Numbered from the stretch's first letter, positions 1 to 8,010 are shown. The stretch is DNA of 39,438 bases from Paludibacteraceae bacterium (GCA_017630395.1 JAGBVI010000082.1:1-39438), one strand, 5' to 3'. Numbers and translations are program-made. The notes: a model not told the origin generated them from the letters alone.

Positions 1-2
1 GA

Positions 3-167
3 GAACAATATGACAGCGTAGAGTTGTATTCATTAGCAGGTGTTTCTGTGGCTCGATTTGGCAAAGAAGCAGAATATGATATATCCACTTTGTCCGGAGG
101 ATGTTATTTTGTGGAGATAAAAAATGGTGAACAAGTAGTTGGGAGGTATAAGATTGTAAAAAAATAG
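3..167 (+). CDS. C-terminus of a type IX-secreted protein (partial)
   Basis: The 3' end of a gene that begins before the window; 54 codons are visible, ending in TAG. The tail reads ELYSLAGVSVARFG, then YDISTLSGGCYFVEI, then a basic VGRYKIVKK end. This is the usual layout of the type IX secretion sorting domain: a short beta strand, a hydrophobic LSGG.Y.V.I strand, and a basic terminus. Such tails direct export through the Por/T9SS apparatus, after which they are cleaved and the protein is attached to the surface or released. The cargo domain lies outside the window, so the protein's own function is unknown. A strong hairpin terminator follows within 20 bases. Confidence 0.75.
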   Translation, partial: EQYDSVELYSLAGVSVARFGKEAEYDISTLSGGCYFVEIKNGEQVVGRYKIVKK

Positions 168-182
168 TGAAGTTTAAAGAGG

Positions 183-220
183 AGAGTCTTCCGTCAGTTT
201 TGTCGGAGGACTCTTTTTTT
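183..220 (+). terminator. Rho-independent terminator of the T9SS cargo gene
   Basis: An 11-bp stem (AGAGTCTTCCG against CGGAGGACTCT, one wobble pair) with a 10-base loop, followed directly by a run of seven T. It starts 15 bases after the stop codon and isolates the upstream gene from tsaB. Confidence 0.88.
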
Positions 221-234
221 ATGTCAATACCTAT

Positions 235-253
235 GGTGTGTTTTATAAATTTA
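235..253 (-). repeat. Motif C copy (short dispersed repeat)
   Basis: GGTGTGTTTTATAAATTTA is the reverse complement of the motif AATTTATAGAACTCACC that recurs in many intergenic spaces of this window. It is a degenerate copy lying between the terminator and the tsaB promoter. Confidence 0.4.
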
Positions 254-305
254 TTATTTATGGAGCTCATCTATAAACGGTTGAGATGATTTTGAAAGGC
301 ATTTC

Positions 306-337
306 TTTGTTTATATCTGCAATAAACTCTATTTTTG
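306..337 (+). promoter_or_regulatory. Bacteroidota-type promoter for tsaB
   Basis: TTTG at 306-309, a 20-bp spacer, then TATTTTTG at 330-337. This fits the -33 TTTG / -7 TAnnTTTG pattern used by the primary sigma factor of this phylum. Transcription would begin near 344, about 16 bases before the tsaB start codon. Confidence 0.6.
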
Positions 338-359
338 TAAAAAATATAAGAAAAAAGAA

Positions 360-1046
360 ATGGCAACAATTTTATCAATAGAAACATCCACAGAAGTCTG
401 TTCTGTAGCATTGGCGAAAGATGGTGATGTTCTTTGTCACCGCGAGTGCTTTGAGGGTCAGGCACATGCCACGCTCTTAGCCACCTATATTCAAGAATTA
501 TTGTCAGAACAAAAGGTTGATATAGATGCTGTTGCAGTAAGTTGTGGTCCGGGCTCATACACCGGGTTGCGTATCGGAGTTTCAACTGCAAAAGGTCTCT
601 GTTATGGATGGGGTATTCCTTTAATTGCGATAGATACGCTAAAAGTTTTATGTTGCGGAGCCATGAAGAAAATGGCAGAGAAAGAGGTGAGTGTGTGGTT
701 ATGTCCGATGATAGATGCGCGTCGAATGGAGGTTTATACGGGCTTTTTTGATCAACAGTTGAATCAGCAAGTCGATACCAAAGCAGAAATAATTGAAGAA
801 AACAGTTTTTCAGAAATATTATCTCAGCATTCCATTGTCTGTTTTGGAAATGGAGCAGGAAAGTGTAAAGCGATATTAGCATCACCGCAAGTAGCCTATT
901 TGGATGATATAAAGCCTTTGGCTGTTAATATGGCAGAATTAGCTGAAAGTTACTATAAGGAGAAGCGATTTGAAGATGTAGCCTATTTTGAGCCATTTTA
1001 TTTGAAAGAGTTTGTGGCTACTGTTGGTAAGAATAAAGTATTTTAG
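360..1046 (+). CDS. tsaB: TsaB, tRNA threonylcarbamoyladenosine (t6A37) biosynthesis protein
   Basis: A 228-residue cytoplasmic protein of the ASKHA fold, the usual length for TsaB (YeaZ). The N-terminus ILSIETSTEVCSVAL and the block SCGPGSYTGLRIGVSTAKGL (residues 61-80) are the family signatures. TsaB does not carry out catalysis itself. It scaffolds TsaD (with TsaE) in transferring the threonylcarbamoyl group to A37 of ANN-decoding tRNAs. The start at 360 follows directly from the promoter at 306-337. It is followed after 66 bases by yicC, which has its own promoter-like element. Confidence 0.93.
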   Translation: MATILSIETSTEVCSVALAKDGDVLCHRECFEGQAHATLLATYIQELLSEQKVDIDAVAVSCGPGSYTGLRIGVSTAKGLCYGWGIPLIAIDTLKVLCCGAMKKMAEKEVSVWLCPMIDARRMEVYTGFFDQQLNQQVDTKAEIIEENSFSEILSQHSIVCFGNGAGKCKAILASPQVAYLDDIKPLAVNMAELAESYYKEKRFEDVAYFEPFYLKEFVATVGKNKVF

Positions 1047-1054
1047 GGCTAAAA

Positions 1055-1085
1055 ATTGCTCATTATAAAATAAAAATTACCTTTG
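1055..1085 (+). promoter_or_regulatory. Promoter for the yicC-gmk-nadD operon
   Basis: ATTG (1055-1058), 19-bp spacer, TACCTTTG (1078-1085), matching the Bacteroidota -33/-7 arrangement with one mismatch in the -33 box. It ends 27 bases before the yicC start codon. Confidence 0.6.
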
Positions 1086-1112
1086 TAAGGTGAATTTTCA
1101 AAAAGAGGAAAA

Positions 1113-1985
1113 ATGGTATTATCAATGACAGGTTTCGGCAAGACAACTTGCGAGGTACGGAACAAGAAAATTACGGTAGAGATTAAGTCGCTCAATAGTA
1201 AGCAATTAGATTTATTTTCGAGATTGCCAAATGTTTATAAGGAGAAAGATTTGGAGTTGAGAAATGTTGTGGCGCAAAAATTAGAACGAGGAAAGATAGA
1301 ATTTTCTATTTATTCAGAAAACTTAGGAGGGGAGAGCACATCGCAGATGAACTTTCCAATCATAGAATCCTATTACAAGCAAATAACAGAGATGTCTCAA
1401 CGTATGGGAATTGAACCACCATCAGATTGGTTTTCTCTATTATTACGTTTGCCGGAATCCATGAAAGTGGAAATACAAGAGTTAGATGACGAGGAGTGGA
1501 GTGTAATAAGAAAAGCATTTGATGAGGCTGTAGATTCTTTGATAGAGTTTAGAAAGAAGGAGGGAGAATCATTGCGTGCTGTTTTTATGGAAAAACTTGT
1601 CAATATCAGAGAGTTGTTAAGTCAGGTTGACCCATTTGAAAAAGAGAGAGTTGAAAAGATAAAGCAGCGCATACAAGAACAATTGGTCGCCCTAAAGGAT
1701 ATTGATTACGATAAGAATCGTTTTGAGCAAGAGATGATATATTACATAGAAAAGTTGGATGTCAACGAAGAGAAGAATCGCTTGCGTCAGCATTTAAGCT
1801 ATTTTGAAGAGACGATGAACATGGAGGGTGCTTCAGGGAAAAAGATGGGATTTATTGCGCAAGAGATTGGTAGAGAAATCAATACGTTAGGTTCAAAATC
1901 CAATCATTCAGAGATGCAAAAAATCGTCGTAAAGATGAAAGATGAATTAGAGCAAATAAAAGAACAAGTTTTGAATGTATTATAG
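1113..1985 (+). CDS. yicC: YicC family endoribonuclease-like protein
   Basis: A 290-residue protein that opens with MVLSMTGFGK and contains VEIKSLNSKQLDL, the hallmark N-terminal block of the YicC/YloC family. The conserved C-terminal DUF1732 region is also present, with EKLDVNEEKNRLRQHLSYF and QEIGREINTLGSKSN. E. coli YicC is an endoribonuclease linked to RNA turnover and stationary-phase survival. The gene lies 2 bases before gmk, the usual partner in many bacteria, so the two are surely cotranscribed. Length and conserved blocks indicate an intact gene. Confidence 0.93.
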   Translation: MVLSMTGFGKTTCEVRNKKITVEIKSLNSKQLDLFSRLPNVYKEKDLELRNVVAQKLERGKIEFSIYSENLGGESTSQMNFPIIESYYKQITEMSQRMGIEPPSDWFSLLLRLPESMKVEIQELDDEEWSVIRKAFDEAVDSLIEFRKKEGESLRAVFMEKLVNIRELLSQVDPFEKERVEKIKQRIQEQLVALKDIDYDKNRFEQEMIYYIEKLDVNEEKNRLRQHLSYFEETMNMEGASGKKMGFIAQEIGREINTLGSKSNHSEMQKIVVKMKDELEQIKEQVLNVL

Positions 1986-1987
1986 AT

Positions 1988-2560
1988 ATGGAAGAGAAAG
2001 GCAAGATGATTATATTTTCAGCCCCTTCGGGGTCGGGTAAAAGTACATTGATAAACTACTTGATGTCTAAATTAGATTGTTTGGAGTTTTCAATTTCCGC
2101 CACCAGCAGGGCACCGAGAGGAACAGAGCAAAATGGCGTGGAGTACTACTTTTTAACCCCGGAGGAGTTTCGTCAAAAGATTGACAATTCAGAGTTTTTA
2201 GAGTGGGAAGAGGTGTATGAAGATAAGTACTACGGAACGTTGTATAGTGAGATAGAGCGAATTAATAAAAAAGGGAATGTCGTAGTCTTTGATGTAGATG
2301 TTGTTGGAGGATGTGACATCAAAGAAATTTTTGGGGAGCGAGCCATGTCTGTATTCATACAACCCCCATCGGTAGAAGTATTGAGAGAACGATTGATTTC
2401 TCGAGGAACAGATAGTATAGAGGTGATAGAGAGCAGGTTAAGCAAAGCATCCTACGAGTTAACTTTTGCAGAAAAGTTTGATAAGGTGGTGATAAATGAT
2501 GATTTAGAAGTTGCGAAAGAAGATATTTTGCAAGTAGTATCAGAATTTTTGGCAAAATGA
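1988..2560 (+). CDS. gmk: Guanylate kinase
   Basis: A 190-residue enzyme that phosphorylates GMP to GDP with ATP. The P-loop is APSGSGKST (residues 12-20). The GMP-binding segment ATSRAPRGTEQNGVEYYFL carries the usual SRxPRxxE..G..Y pattern, and the lid-proximal region ISRGTD is also present. The length is typical. It sits between yicC (2-base gap) and nadD (4-base overlap, ATGA), so translation is probably coupled through the operon. Confidence 0.96.
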   Translation: MEEKGKMIIFSAPSGSGKSTLINYLMSKLDCLEFSISATSRAPRGTEQNGVEYYFLTPEEFRQKIDNSEFLEWEEVYEDKYYGTLYSEIERINKKGNVVVFDVDVVGGCDIKEIFGERAMSVFIQPPSVEVLRERLISRGTDSIEVIESRLSKASYELTFAEKFDKVVINDDLEVAKEDILQVVSEFLAK

Positions 2561-3132
2561 AAAAAGTTGCGCTCTATTTTGGTTCATTCAATCCCATACA
2601 TATAGGTCATTTGGCATTAGCCAACTATTTGGCAGAGTATGGAGGGTTTGATGAAGTTCGTTTTGTTGTCTCACCACACAATCCATTGAAGGAGGAGGCT
2701 GATTTGATGGAAGACACGTTTCGGTTAGAGATGGTTTCTCGTTCGATAGCCGGTTATTCAAAATTTTCGGTTTCGGACATAGAGTTTAGAATGGAGAAAC
2801 CCTCTTATACTTATTTAACGTTGAGGCGATTTTCTGAAATAGAGCCGGGAGTGCAATTTTCTGTAGTGATAGGAGGCGATAATTTAGCCTTGTTTGAGCG
2901 TTGGCGAGAGTCGGAATGGATAGCAGAAAATTATCGGTTAGCAGTATATCCCCGTCCCGGAAGTAGTTTAGAGGTACCCCAGCAATGGGAGCATAGTGTA
3001 GATTTATATAACGAAGCTCCAATGTTGGAAGTCTCATCGACCTTTATTCGGAACTCTATTAAAGAGGGAAAAGACGTACGATTTTTTCTGCCGGAACCCG
3101 TTCGAGAAATGATGAAAGAGAAGAAGTTCTGA
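2557..3132 (+). CDS. nadD: Nicotinate-nucleotide adenylyltransferase
   Basis: A 191-residue nucleotidyltransferase of the HxGH class that makes deamido-NAD from nicotinate mononucleotide and ATP. GSFNPIHIGH (residues 9-18) is the ATP-binding motif, and SSTFIRNSI near residue 160 is the ISSTxIR signature that contacts the phosphates. Its start codon overlaps the gmk stop by four bases. No terminator is evident downstream; the next gene has its own promoter-like element. Confidence 0.95.
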   Translation: MKKVALYFGSFNPIHIGHLALANYLAEYGGFDEVRFVVSPHNPLKEEADLMEDTFRLEMVSRSIAGYSKFSVSDIEFRMEKPSYTYLTLRRFSEIEPGVQFSVVIGGDNLALFERWRESEWIAENYRLAVYPRPGSSLEVPQQWEHSVDLYNEAPMLEVSSTFIRNSIKEGKDVRFFLPEPVREMMKEKKF

Positions 3133-3161
3133 TGATTTTATAAAAAAAAACGTTCTAAAAT

Positions 3162-3191
3162 TTTCAAATCCATTAAAATAGACTAATTTTG
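3162..3191 (+). promoter_or_regulatory. Promoter for the TPR protein/ribH pair
   Basis: TAATTTTG (3184-3191) matches the -7 element. TTTC at 3162-3165 lies 18 bp upstream as a weaker -33 box. The gene starts at 3243, leaving a leader of about 45 bases. Confidence 0.5.
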
Positions 3192-3242
3192 CGATTTGAA
3201 ATAATTTAATGAAATAAATAACGATATTAACGATAAAGTTTT

Positions 3243-3935
3243 ATGGCTAAGAAAAAGAAAGAAGAAGTAGTAGAGGAGGTTCGTGTAGAGCAATTCGAGA
3301 GTTTAGACAATGCCTTGAATGAATCTGGGCAATTTATTGAGAAGCATCAAAAACCGATTTTAATTGGTGTAGGTGTAATTTTTGCGATAGTTATTGCAAT
3401 ATTTTGCATTAAGGCTTACTATTTAGATCCGAGGGAGCAGGAGGCAAATGAGAGCATTTATAAAGCAGAGCAATGGTTTGCAAGAGACTCGTTCAGTTTA
3501 GCATTAAATGGTAACGATGATTTTATTGGTTTCTTGGATATTATTGATGAGTTTGGTTCTACAGATGCAGGAAATTTGGCGAAAGCATACGCAGGGCTAT
3601 GTTACAAAAATTTAGGAGATAAAGAGACTGCGGTTTCATATTTAGAGGATTTTGATGCAGATGACAAGATGGTTTCTAAGGCGATTGTAGGAGCTATTGG
3701 TGATTGTTATTGGGATATGAATGATGCAAAGAAGGCTACTGGCTATTATGAGAAAGCTATTTCAGAAGAGAATGGTGTAATTGCTCCAATTTTTGGTAAA
3801 CGATTGGCTACTGCATATTTGTCGTTAGGAGAGAACGAGAAAGCAGTGAAAGTTTTGGAAAATTTGGTTAAAACTTATCCGAGTGCATCCAATATTCAAG
3901 AGTTGAAGAAATTACTTCAAATAGCAAAAAACTAA
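3243..3935 (+). CDS. Membrane-anchored tetratricopeptide repeat protein
   Basis: A 230-residue protein with a charged N-terminus (AKKKKEEVVEEVR), one strong transmembrane helix at about residues 38-58, and a C-terminal domain predicted outside the cytoplasm. That domain contains TPR-like helices, for example NLAKAYAGLCYKNLGDKETAVSYLE and KRLATAYLSLGENEKAVKVLENLV. The layout (N-terminal anchor plus TPR) resembles YfgM-type proteins that act near the Sec translocon, but I infer that only from architecture. It is 3 bases upstream of ribH, so the two are cotranscribed. Confidence 0.8.
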   Translation: MAKKKKEEVVEEVRVEQFESLDNALNESGQFIEKHQKPILIGVGVIFAIVIAIFCIKAYYLDPREQEANESIYKAEQWFARDSFSLALNGNDDFIGFLDIIDEFGSTDAGNLAKAYAGLCYKNLGDKETAVSYLEDFDADDKMVSKAIVGAIGDCYWDMNDAKKATGYYEKAISEENGVIAPIFGKRLATAYLSLGENEKAVKVLENLVKTYPSASNIQELKKLLQIAKN

Positions 3936-3938
3936 GAT

Positions 3939-4430
3939 ATGGCTACAGTAGATCTTTCGGCTTACGATAAAGATACAATGCCAAATGCCGAAGATATGGC
4001 ATTTGGCATTGTTGTTTCTGATTGGAACGACCAAGTAACGCATAGTTTGTTACAAGGGGCGTATGAAACCTTGATTGCAAATGGAGTTTTGCCCAAGAAT
4101 ATTCATGTATATCATGTTCCCGGCAGTTTTGAGTTGATTTATGCTTCACAACAAATTTCAAATAATTGCGATGTGGATGCAGTTATTGCCTTAGGTTGTG
4201 TAGTTAGGGGAGGAACTCCGCATTTTGATTATGTTTGTCAAGGAACAACATATGGGTTGGCAAAATTAAATGCAGAGGGAGATATTCCGGTGATTTTCGG
4301 ACTGTTAACGACTGATGATATGCAACAAGCATTGGATCGTGCCGGAGGAATTCATGGTAATAAAGGAGTAGAAGCTGCAATTACTGCAATAAAAATGGTA
4401 AATTTTTCTCAAAATTGTTTGGAGGATTAA
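3939..4430 (+). CDS. ribH: 6,7-dimethyl-8-ribityllumazine synthase
   Basis: A 163-residue enzyme of riboflavin synthesis that condenses the ribityl-aminouracil intermediate with dihydroxybutanone phosphate. Conserved blocks are [30 protein letters not shown] (contains the catalytic His) and [18 protein letters not shown] followed by [13 protein letters not shown]. The N-terminal extension (first 20 residues or so) is usual in this phylum. It sits directly behind the TPR gene and its last 13 bases hold the -33 box of the downstream tRNA promoter. Confidence 0.95.
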   Translation: MATVDLSAYDKDTMPNAEDMAFGIVVSDWNDQVTHSLLQGAYETLIANGVLPKNIHVYHVPGSFELIYASQQISNNCDVDAVIALGCVVRGGTPHFDYVCQGTTYGLAKLNAEGDIPVIFGLLTTDDMQQALDRAGGIHGNKGVEAAITAIKMVNFSQNCLED

Positions 4431-4448
4431 AAATTTGTTGTATATTTG
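4418..4448 (+). promoter_or_regulatory. Near-perfect promoter of the tRNA operon
   Basis: TTTG (4418-4421), exactly 19 bp, TATATTTG (4441-4448). It is the best match to the Bacteroidota consensus in the window and overlaps the 3' end of ribH. It places transcription start a few bases before the tRNA-Tyr gene. Confidence 0.8.
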
Positions 4449-4464
4449 CACTCGAATTAAGGAG

Positions 4465-4547
4465 GGGCGAATACCAGAGTGGCCAAATGGGGCAGACTGT
4501 AAATCTGCTGGCTTATGCCTTCGGTGGTTCGAATCCATCTTCGCCCA
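4465..4547 (+). tRNA. tRNA-Tyr (anticodon GTA)
   Basis: Acceptor arms GGGCGAA and TTCGCCC pair perfectly. The anticodon stem GCAGA/TCTGC encloses CTGTAAA with anticodon GTA. A long variable arm (class II, as expected for tRNA-Tyr) precedes the T-arm with GGTTCGAATCC. The CCA end is not encoded. Confidence 0.96.
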
Positions 4548-4565
4548 CAAAATAAATTACCAACT

Positions 4566-4638
4566 GCGGAAGTAGCTCAGTTGGTAGAGCATCAGCCTTC
4601 CAAGCTGAGGGTCGCGGGTTCGAACCCCGTCTTCCGCT
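4566..4638 (+). tRNA. tRNA-Gly (anticodon TCC)
   Basis: Acceptor GCGGAAG pairs with CTTCCGC. The D-arm has AGCTCAGTTGGTAGAGC. The anticodon stem TCAGC/GCTGA encloses CTTCCAA with anticodon TCC. The T-loop is GGTTCGAACCC. It is 73 bases long with CCA not encoded, and lies 18 bases after tRNA-Tyr, cotranscribed with it. Confidence 0.96.
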
Positions 4639-4640
4639 CT

Positions 4641-4669
4641 AAGGGTTCTCAATTTGAGAACCCTTTTTT
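4641..4669 (+). terminator. Terminator of the tRNA operon
   Basis: A perfect 10-bp stem, AAGGGTTCTC against GAGAACCCTT, with loop AATTT and a T-rich tail, starting three bases after tRNA-Gly. Confidence 0.9.
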
Positions 4670-4682
4670 ATTCTAATAGGTT

Positions 4683-5123
4683 ATGATTATTGATTCTCTT
4701 GATAATTTAGAAAGATACATTGCAATTCATCCTAAATTTGAAAAAGTATTCACCTATCTAAGAAGTTTGGATTTAAATCTTTTGGAGGTGGGTAGATTGT
4801 GCGTGGATGAAGATTTTTACGTCAATATAGATTGTGTTGATATGCGTCCTTTGGAGTGTGCATATCCCGAAATACACTTCGAGTATTTGGATATTCAAAT
4901 TCCTTTGACAGCAACTGAAAAAATGGCTTTTGCCGATGCTTCAGAAAGATTTTCCCTGCGAGAGTCTATTCCGGAGAAGGATATTGCTTTCTTTCAAGAA
5001 ATTCCTGACTCTGTTTTGACGGTACAACCCGGGCAATTTGTCATCTTTTTTCCGAAAGAGTTTCATTCTCCAATAATCGGAGAAGGCAAGATAAAAAAAG
5101 TGGTAGTAAAGGTGAAATATTAA
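4683..5123 (+). CDS. YhcH/YjgK/YiaL family protein
   Basis: A 146-residue cupin-fold protein (DUF386). The C-terminal block VQPGQFVIFFPKEFHSPIIG followed by IKKVVVKV is the family signature, with His and Glu positions typical of its metal site. The N-terminus MIIDSLDNLERYIAIHPKFEKVFTYL also matches. Members include EbgC (beta-galactosidase subunit) and proteins linked to sialic acid or sugar-acid handling, but the substrate here cannot be told. It begins 13 bases after the tRNA terminator and converges on mnmD with an 8-base gap. Confidence 0.85.
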   Translation: MIIDSLDNLERYIAIHPKFEKVFTYLRSLDLNLLEVGRLCVDEDFYVNIDCVDMRPLECAYPEIHFEYLDIQIPLTATEKMAFADASERFSLRESIPEKDIAFFQEIPDSVLTVQPGQFVIFFPKEFHSPIIGEGKIKKVVVKVKY

Positions 5124-5131
5124 ATACGAAA

Positions 5132-5812
5132 TCACATCTCGCTTTTATCTTCTTTTCTTGCTTGTAAGATTTCTCTCTTTCCCGGAGGACCGGGAAGGCG
5201 ATAGGTGGTGAATCCAATGGATTTTAATAGACGTCTCACAGCTCCTTTTGCGCAATAAGTTACAATGATTCCTCCCATGTTCATTTGGTCATAAATATTT
5301 TTAAATAACGCCTCATTCCAAAGGTCGGGTTGTTTATCCGGTGCAAAAGCATCAAAATAGACAACATCAAAGTTTCCGGAAATTTTTTCAGTTGTTAAAT
5401 CCGCCTCAATTTTATGAATCGTAAATTGAGGAGTGATTTCTATCGGTCTATTCCATTCTGCACGATGTATTTGACGATAAAAATTCAGATATTTTTCCTC
5501 TAATTCGAAATTTAGTTGGTTGGTAATCTCTTGGTCAAGAGGATATTTTTCATACGTTGTATAATGCATCTTGATTTTCTGATTCTCACAAGTGATAAGT
5601 GTTTGTATGGCATTTAGTCCCGTACCAAAACCAATCTCTAACAGTGATAACTCTTTACCTTTGTGTGCCAAGAGACCATTCCCTATGTAGATATGCAGAC
5701 TCTCCACAATAGCTCCATTAATGGAGTGGTAATGTTCATCCATATCGGGCAGATAGATGGTTGTAGAGCCATCAGCAGTGGTTTGAATCTCAAGATTGCG
5801 TTTCTCTTTCAT
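5132..5812 (-). CDS. mnmD: MnmD-type tRNA wobble-uridine methyltransferase
   Basis: A 226-residue protein with an SAM-binding motif LLEIGFGTGLNA and the DUF752 signature VVYFDAFAPDKQPDLW, followed by VTYCAKGAVRRLLKSIGF and LPGPPGKREIL. It corresponds to the methyltransferase half of E. coli MnmC without the FAD oxidase half, as found in several phyla. The predicted reaction is methylation of nm5(s2)U34 to mnm5(s2)U34. It lies 8 bases behind the M24 peptidase gene and probably shares its promoter. MnmE, which acts earlier in the same pathway, is also in this window. Confidence 0.87.
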   Translation of the reverse strand: MKEKRNLEIQTTADGSTTIYLPDMDEHYHSINGAIVESLHIYIGNGLLAHKGKELSLLEIGFGTGLNAIQTLITCENQKIKMHYTTYEKYPLDQEITNQLNFELEEKYLNFYRQIHRAEWNRPIEITPQFTIHKIEADLTTEKISGNFDVVYFDAFAPDKQPDLWNEALFKNIYDQMNMGGIIVTYCAKGAVRRLLKSIGFTTYRLPGPPGKREILQARKEDKSEM

Positions 5813-5820
5813 CTTACATC

Positions 5821-6987
5821 CTATAGTATGATGATCTCTTCCGGAGCATTAGTTAATTGTTCCATTGCTTGGTTTTTGCGTACTGCAAATGTATCTTCAT
5901 TGCCAACCGCTCCAATTTTATCAATGATAAATTTAGGTTCAATGGCGATGGTCATACCTGCTGTAAGGGGCGATTTGTTTTTAGCAGTCAGAACAGGAAG
6001 TTCATTAAGAACAAGTCCAACGCCATGACCGATGAATGAAGCCTTTTGTGAAGCTCCCATAAAACAATCTGCCAAGTTATGCTGTTTAACAATCTCTATA
6101 GCTTTCTCATATAACTCGCAACAAGCCACGCCCTCTTTTCCCATCTCTTTGATGGTATTCAAAATTTCTATGGATACTTGATGAGCGTATAGAGCTTTTT
6201 GAGAAGTATTTCCGACAGAAAAGACTCTTGTTTGATCGGAATGGTAACCATTAAAGTTACCACAAATATCCACCATTACCGTTTGTCCTTCATTAAGAGG
6301 AGTATTGTTATGTCCGACAGGGATAGTAGGATTAAGGCCTGCACCACCCAGAGCAAAGTCAAACGCAGAAGGGGTGGCGGCATTTTCACCGGTGAGAACA
6401 GAACCCATAAATATCTCCATGCTTTCGCCAAAGACCCGAACTACGCCGATGCTTCCGCGTTTGCGGATTTCATATTCCATCTCGATAGCAAACTCGTTGT
6501 CTGTCATACCCGGACGAAAAAGTTTGGGAAATTCACGAATAGCATCCGATTGTTTTTGAGCAGCAATTCGGAACAGCTCCAATTCATATTCGGTTTTTAT
6601 GGCTCTTGCTGCACGAATGATGGAAGAGCAATTTTTTATTGTTTTGTCCGGAAATATTTTGGAAACCCGTATGCAATCTGAGTAGGACATTTCATCCTCT
6701 TCAAGCGCGACGGTTTCTCCTATTGGTTGATTTTTCTCTTTCAAGAGATTCGGAATATCTTCAGGTTTACGAATGAATAAAATGGGATCCGATAATTGAA
6801 GATTATTAGGCCTTTTTACAAAGTGAATAACATCACCATTGCAATTTAAGTAAAGATAGCCGGAGTAGAGCAGTCCGGATAGATAGATGATGTTGGTATT
6901 GGAGGAAATCAAGCAAGCGTCAATGCCCTCTTGTTTCATTCTCTTTATTACTCCTTCTCGTCTAATTTTTAATTCATTTATCTCCAT
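5821..6987 (-). CDS. M24 family metallopeptidase (Xaa-Pro aminopeptidase-like)
   Basis: A 388-residue pita-bread-fold protein. Metal-binding residues are visible in order: MVDICGNFNGYHSDQTRVF (two Asp), FIGHGVGL (His), IAIEPKF (Glu) and VGNEDTF (Glu). The N-terminal creatinase-like domain begins MEINELKIRREGVIKRMKQ. An in-frame ATG at 7071 would add 28 residues, but I chose 6987 because a good promoter at 7011-7042 places transcription start near 7004, after that upstream ATG. It is likely to cleave N-terminal residues next to proline; substrate specificity is inferred from the family only. Confidence 0.87.
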   Translation of the reverse strand: MEINELKIRREGVIKRMKQEGIDACLISSNTNIIYLSGLLYSGYLYLNCNGDVIHFVKRPNNLQLSDPILFIRKPEDIPNLLKEKNQPIGETVALEEDEMSYSDCIRVSKIFPDKTIKNCSSIIRAARAIKTEYELELFRIAAQKQSDAIREFPKLFRPGMTDNEFAIEMEYEIRKRGSIGVVRVFGESMEIFMGSVLTGENAATPSAFDFALGGAGLNPTIPVGHNNTPLNEGQTVMVDICGNFNGYHSDQTRVFSVGNTSQKALYAHQVSIEILNTIKEMGKEGVACCELYEKAIEIVKQHNLADCFMGASQKASFIGHGVGLVLNELPVLTAKNKSPLTAGMTIAIEPKFIIDKIGAVGNEDTFAVRKNQAMEQLTNAPEEIIIL

Positions 6988-7010
6988 TTTTGCGACATTA
7001 AATTCGACTT

Positions 7011-7042
7011 CAAAATTACAATTTAATCTTGTTATTTTCAAA
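7011..7042 (-). promoter_or_regulatory. Promoter of the M24 peptidase-mnmD operon
   Basis: On the minus strand, TTTG (7039-7042), 20-bp spacer, TAATTTTG (7011-7018). The site decides the start of the peptidase gene at 6987. Confidence 0.6.
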
Positions 7043-7138
7043 ATATGAAACCAAATTTTGGAATGAAACACCTCAAGTATTTTATGTAAAAAATCTGAGT
7101 GGATTTTAAGTCTATTTTGTTTTGCTTCTTTCTAAAGT

Positions 7139-7153
7139 CGAACTCACCTAAAG
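7139..7153 (+). repeat. Motif C copy (partial)
   Basis: GAACTCACCTAAAG matches the core of the dispersed motif AATTTATAGAACTCACCTTA; the AT-rich left half is absent. It stands about 95 bases to the left of repeat element A1, in the gene-free stretch 6988-7499, which otherwise holds only the promoter at 7011-7042 and element A1. Confidence 0.35.
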
Positions 7154-7245
7154 AAAGAAGTTGCCTTTTCTATAATTTCTGCAAGGCTTGCAAAGCTATT
7201 TTATGATTCGATAAAAAAAATAGAAATTACCTTTGTGGTAAATTA

Positions 7246-7440
7246 AGAAGCTGTTTAAATTTTATTGAAAAAAATACTTTAGAGTTTCACTCTCTTATTT
7301 TCGGCATCTATGAGATTCTTTTTAATCTGTTTTTAATATTCTTTTTTGATAATAGTCCACTATTAACGGCAAAAAAATAATAAAAATAACTTTAAAAATC
7401 TCTCTCAAATATGCTCGAAATAAAATTTAAACAACATTCT
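7246..7440 (+). repeat. Family A interspersed element, copy A1
   Basis: A 195-bp AT-rich element with inverted ends: left AGAAGCTGTTTAAATTTTAT, right its near complement ending ACAACATTCT. Inside are AGAGTTTCACTCT (small hairpin) and the central dyad AATAGTCCACTATT. No coding capacity. The base on each side is the same (A/A). It lies just upstream of the 22-residue-repeat protein gene. I define A1 as the reference orientation; A3, A4 and A6 are the reverse complement. Confidence 0.85.
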
Positions 7441-7499
7441 AATAAATGTTAGTTTTTGAGGTAAATAATAGAATTTTTAATTTTTTAAGTGATAAGATT

Positions 7500-7943
7500 A
7501 TGAAAAGATTTTTAATTATTTTATTCAGCATCAGTTCTTTAAGTCTATATGCACAGTCATACACACAAAAGCGGAATGACCTATTTAATCGTACAGAATA
7601 TTATGACTCCAACGGTCGTATGATAGGTTATTCAAAGACAAATGATTTATTTGACAGGGAGGAGTTTTATAATTCCCATGGAAATCTTCAATACACAGAG
7701 AATTGGAATGATATTTTTGATAGGACGGAAGTTAGAGATAGGTATGGAAATATAAAAGCAACTCGCTCATACAATGAAATTCTTGATAGAGAAGAAACCA
7801 AGGATACGTATGGCAATATCAGTTCTTATACGCAGTGGAATGATATTTATGACAGATATGATAAATATGATTCATACGGAAACAAAGTAGGTAGTTATGA
7901 GTATAATGATATATATGAACGTTGGGAGTATGATGATTATTAA
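7500..7943 (+). CDS. Secreted protein built of five and a half 22-residue repeats
   Basis: A 147-residue protein. I start it at 7500, where a signal peptide begins (MKRFLIILFSISSLSLYAQ), rather than at the upstream ATG 7446, which would bury the signal. After cleavage the protein is almost wholly repeats of exactly 22 residues, each opening N-D-(I/L)-(F/Y)-(D/N/E)-R and carrying a Y-G-N or S-N/H-G turn about ten residues later. Five full units plus a 12-residue half unit end the protein. Alternating aromatic and polar residues suggest stacked beta hairpins, somewhat like MORN or RHS/YD repeats, but I recognise no named family. The following gene is also a small exported protein. Confidence 0.7.
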   Translation: MKRFLIILFSISSLSLYAQSYTQKRNDLFNRTEYYDSNGRMIGYSKTNDLFDREEFYNSHGNLQYTENWNDIFDRTEVRDRYGNIKATRSYNEILDREETKDTYGNISSYTQWNDIYDRYDKYDSYGNKVGSYEYNDIYERWEYDDY

Positions 7944-8010
7944 CAGTTTCGTGGATTATGTTTTCCCCTTTTTAAGAATGTTGTTATAAGTAACTTTAAA
8001 ATTTAGGATT

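Noticed and set aside
6199-6681. A 160-codon plus-strand frame
   Set aside because: It lies antisense within the M24 peptidase gene, whose metal-binding motifs are intact on the other strand.
7228-7235. Promoter (TACCTTTG) reading into element A1
   Set aside because: No -33 box is present at the usual spacing, and the next gene start is more than 260 bases away beyond the repeat.
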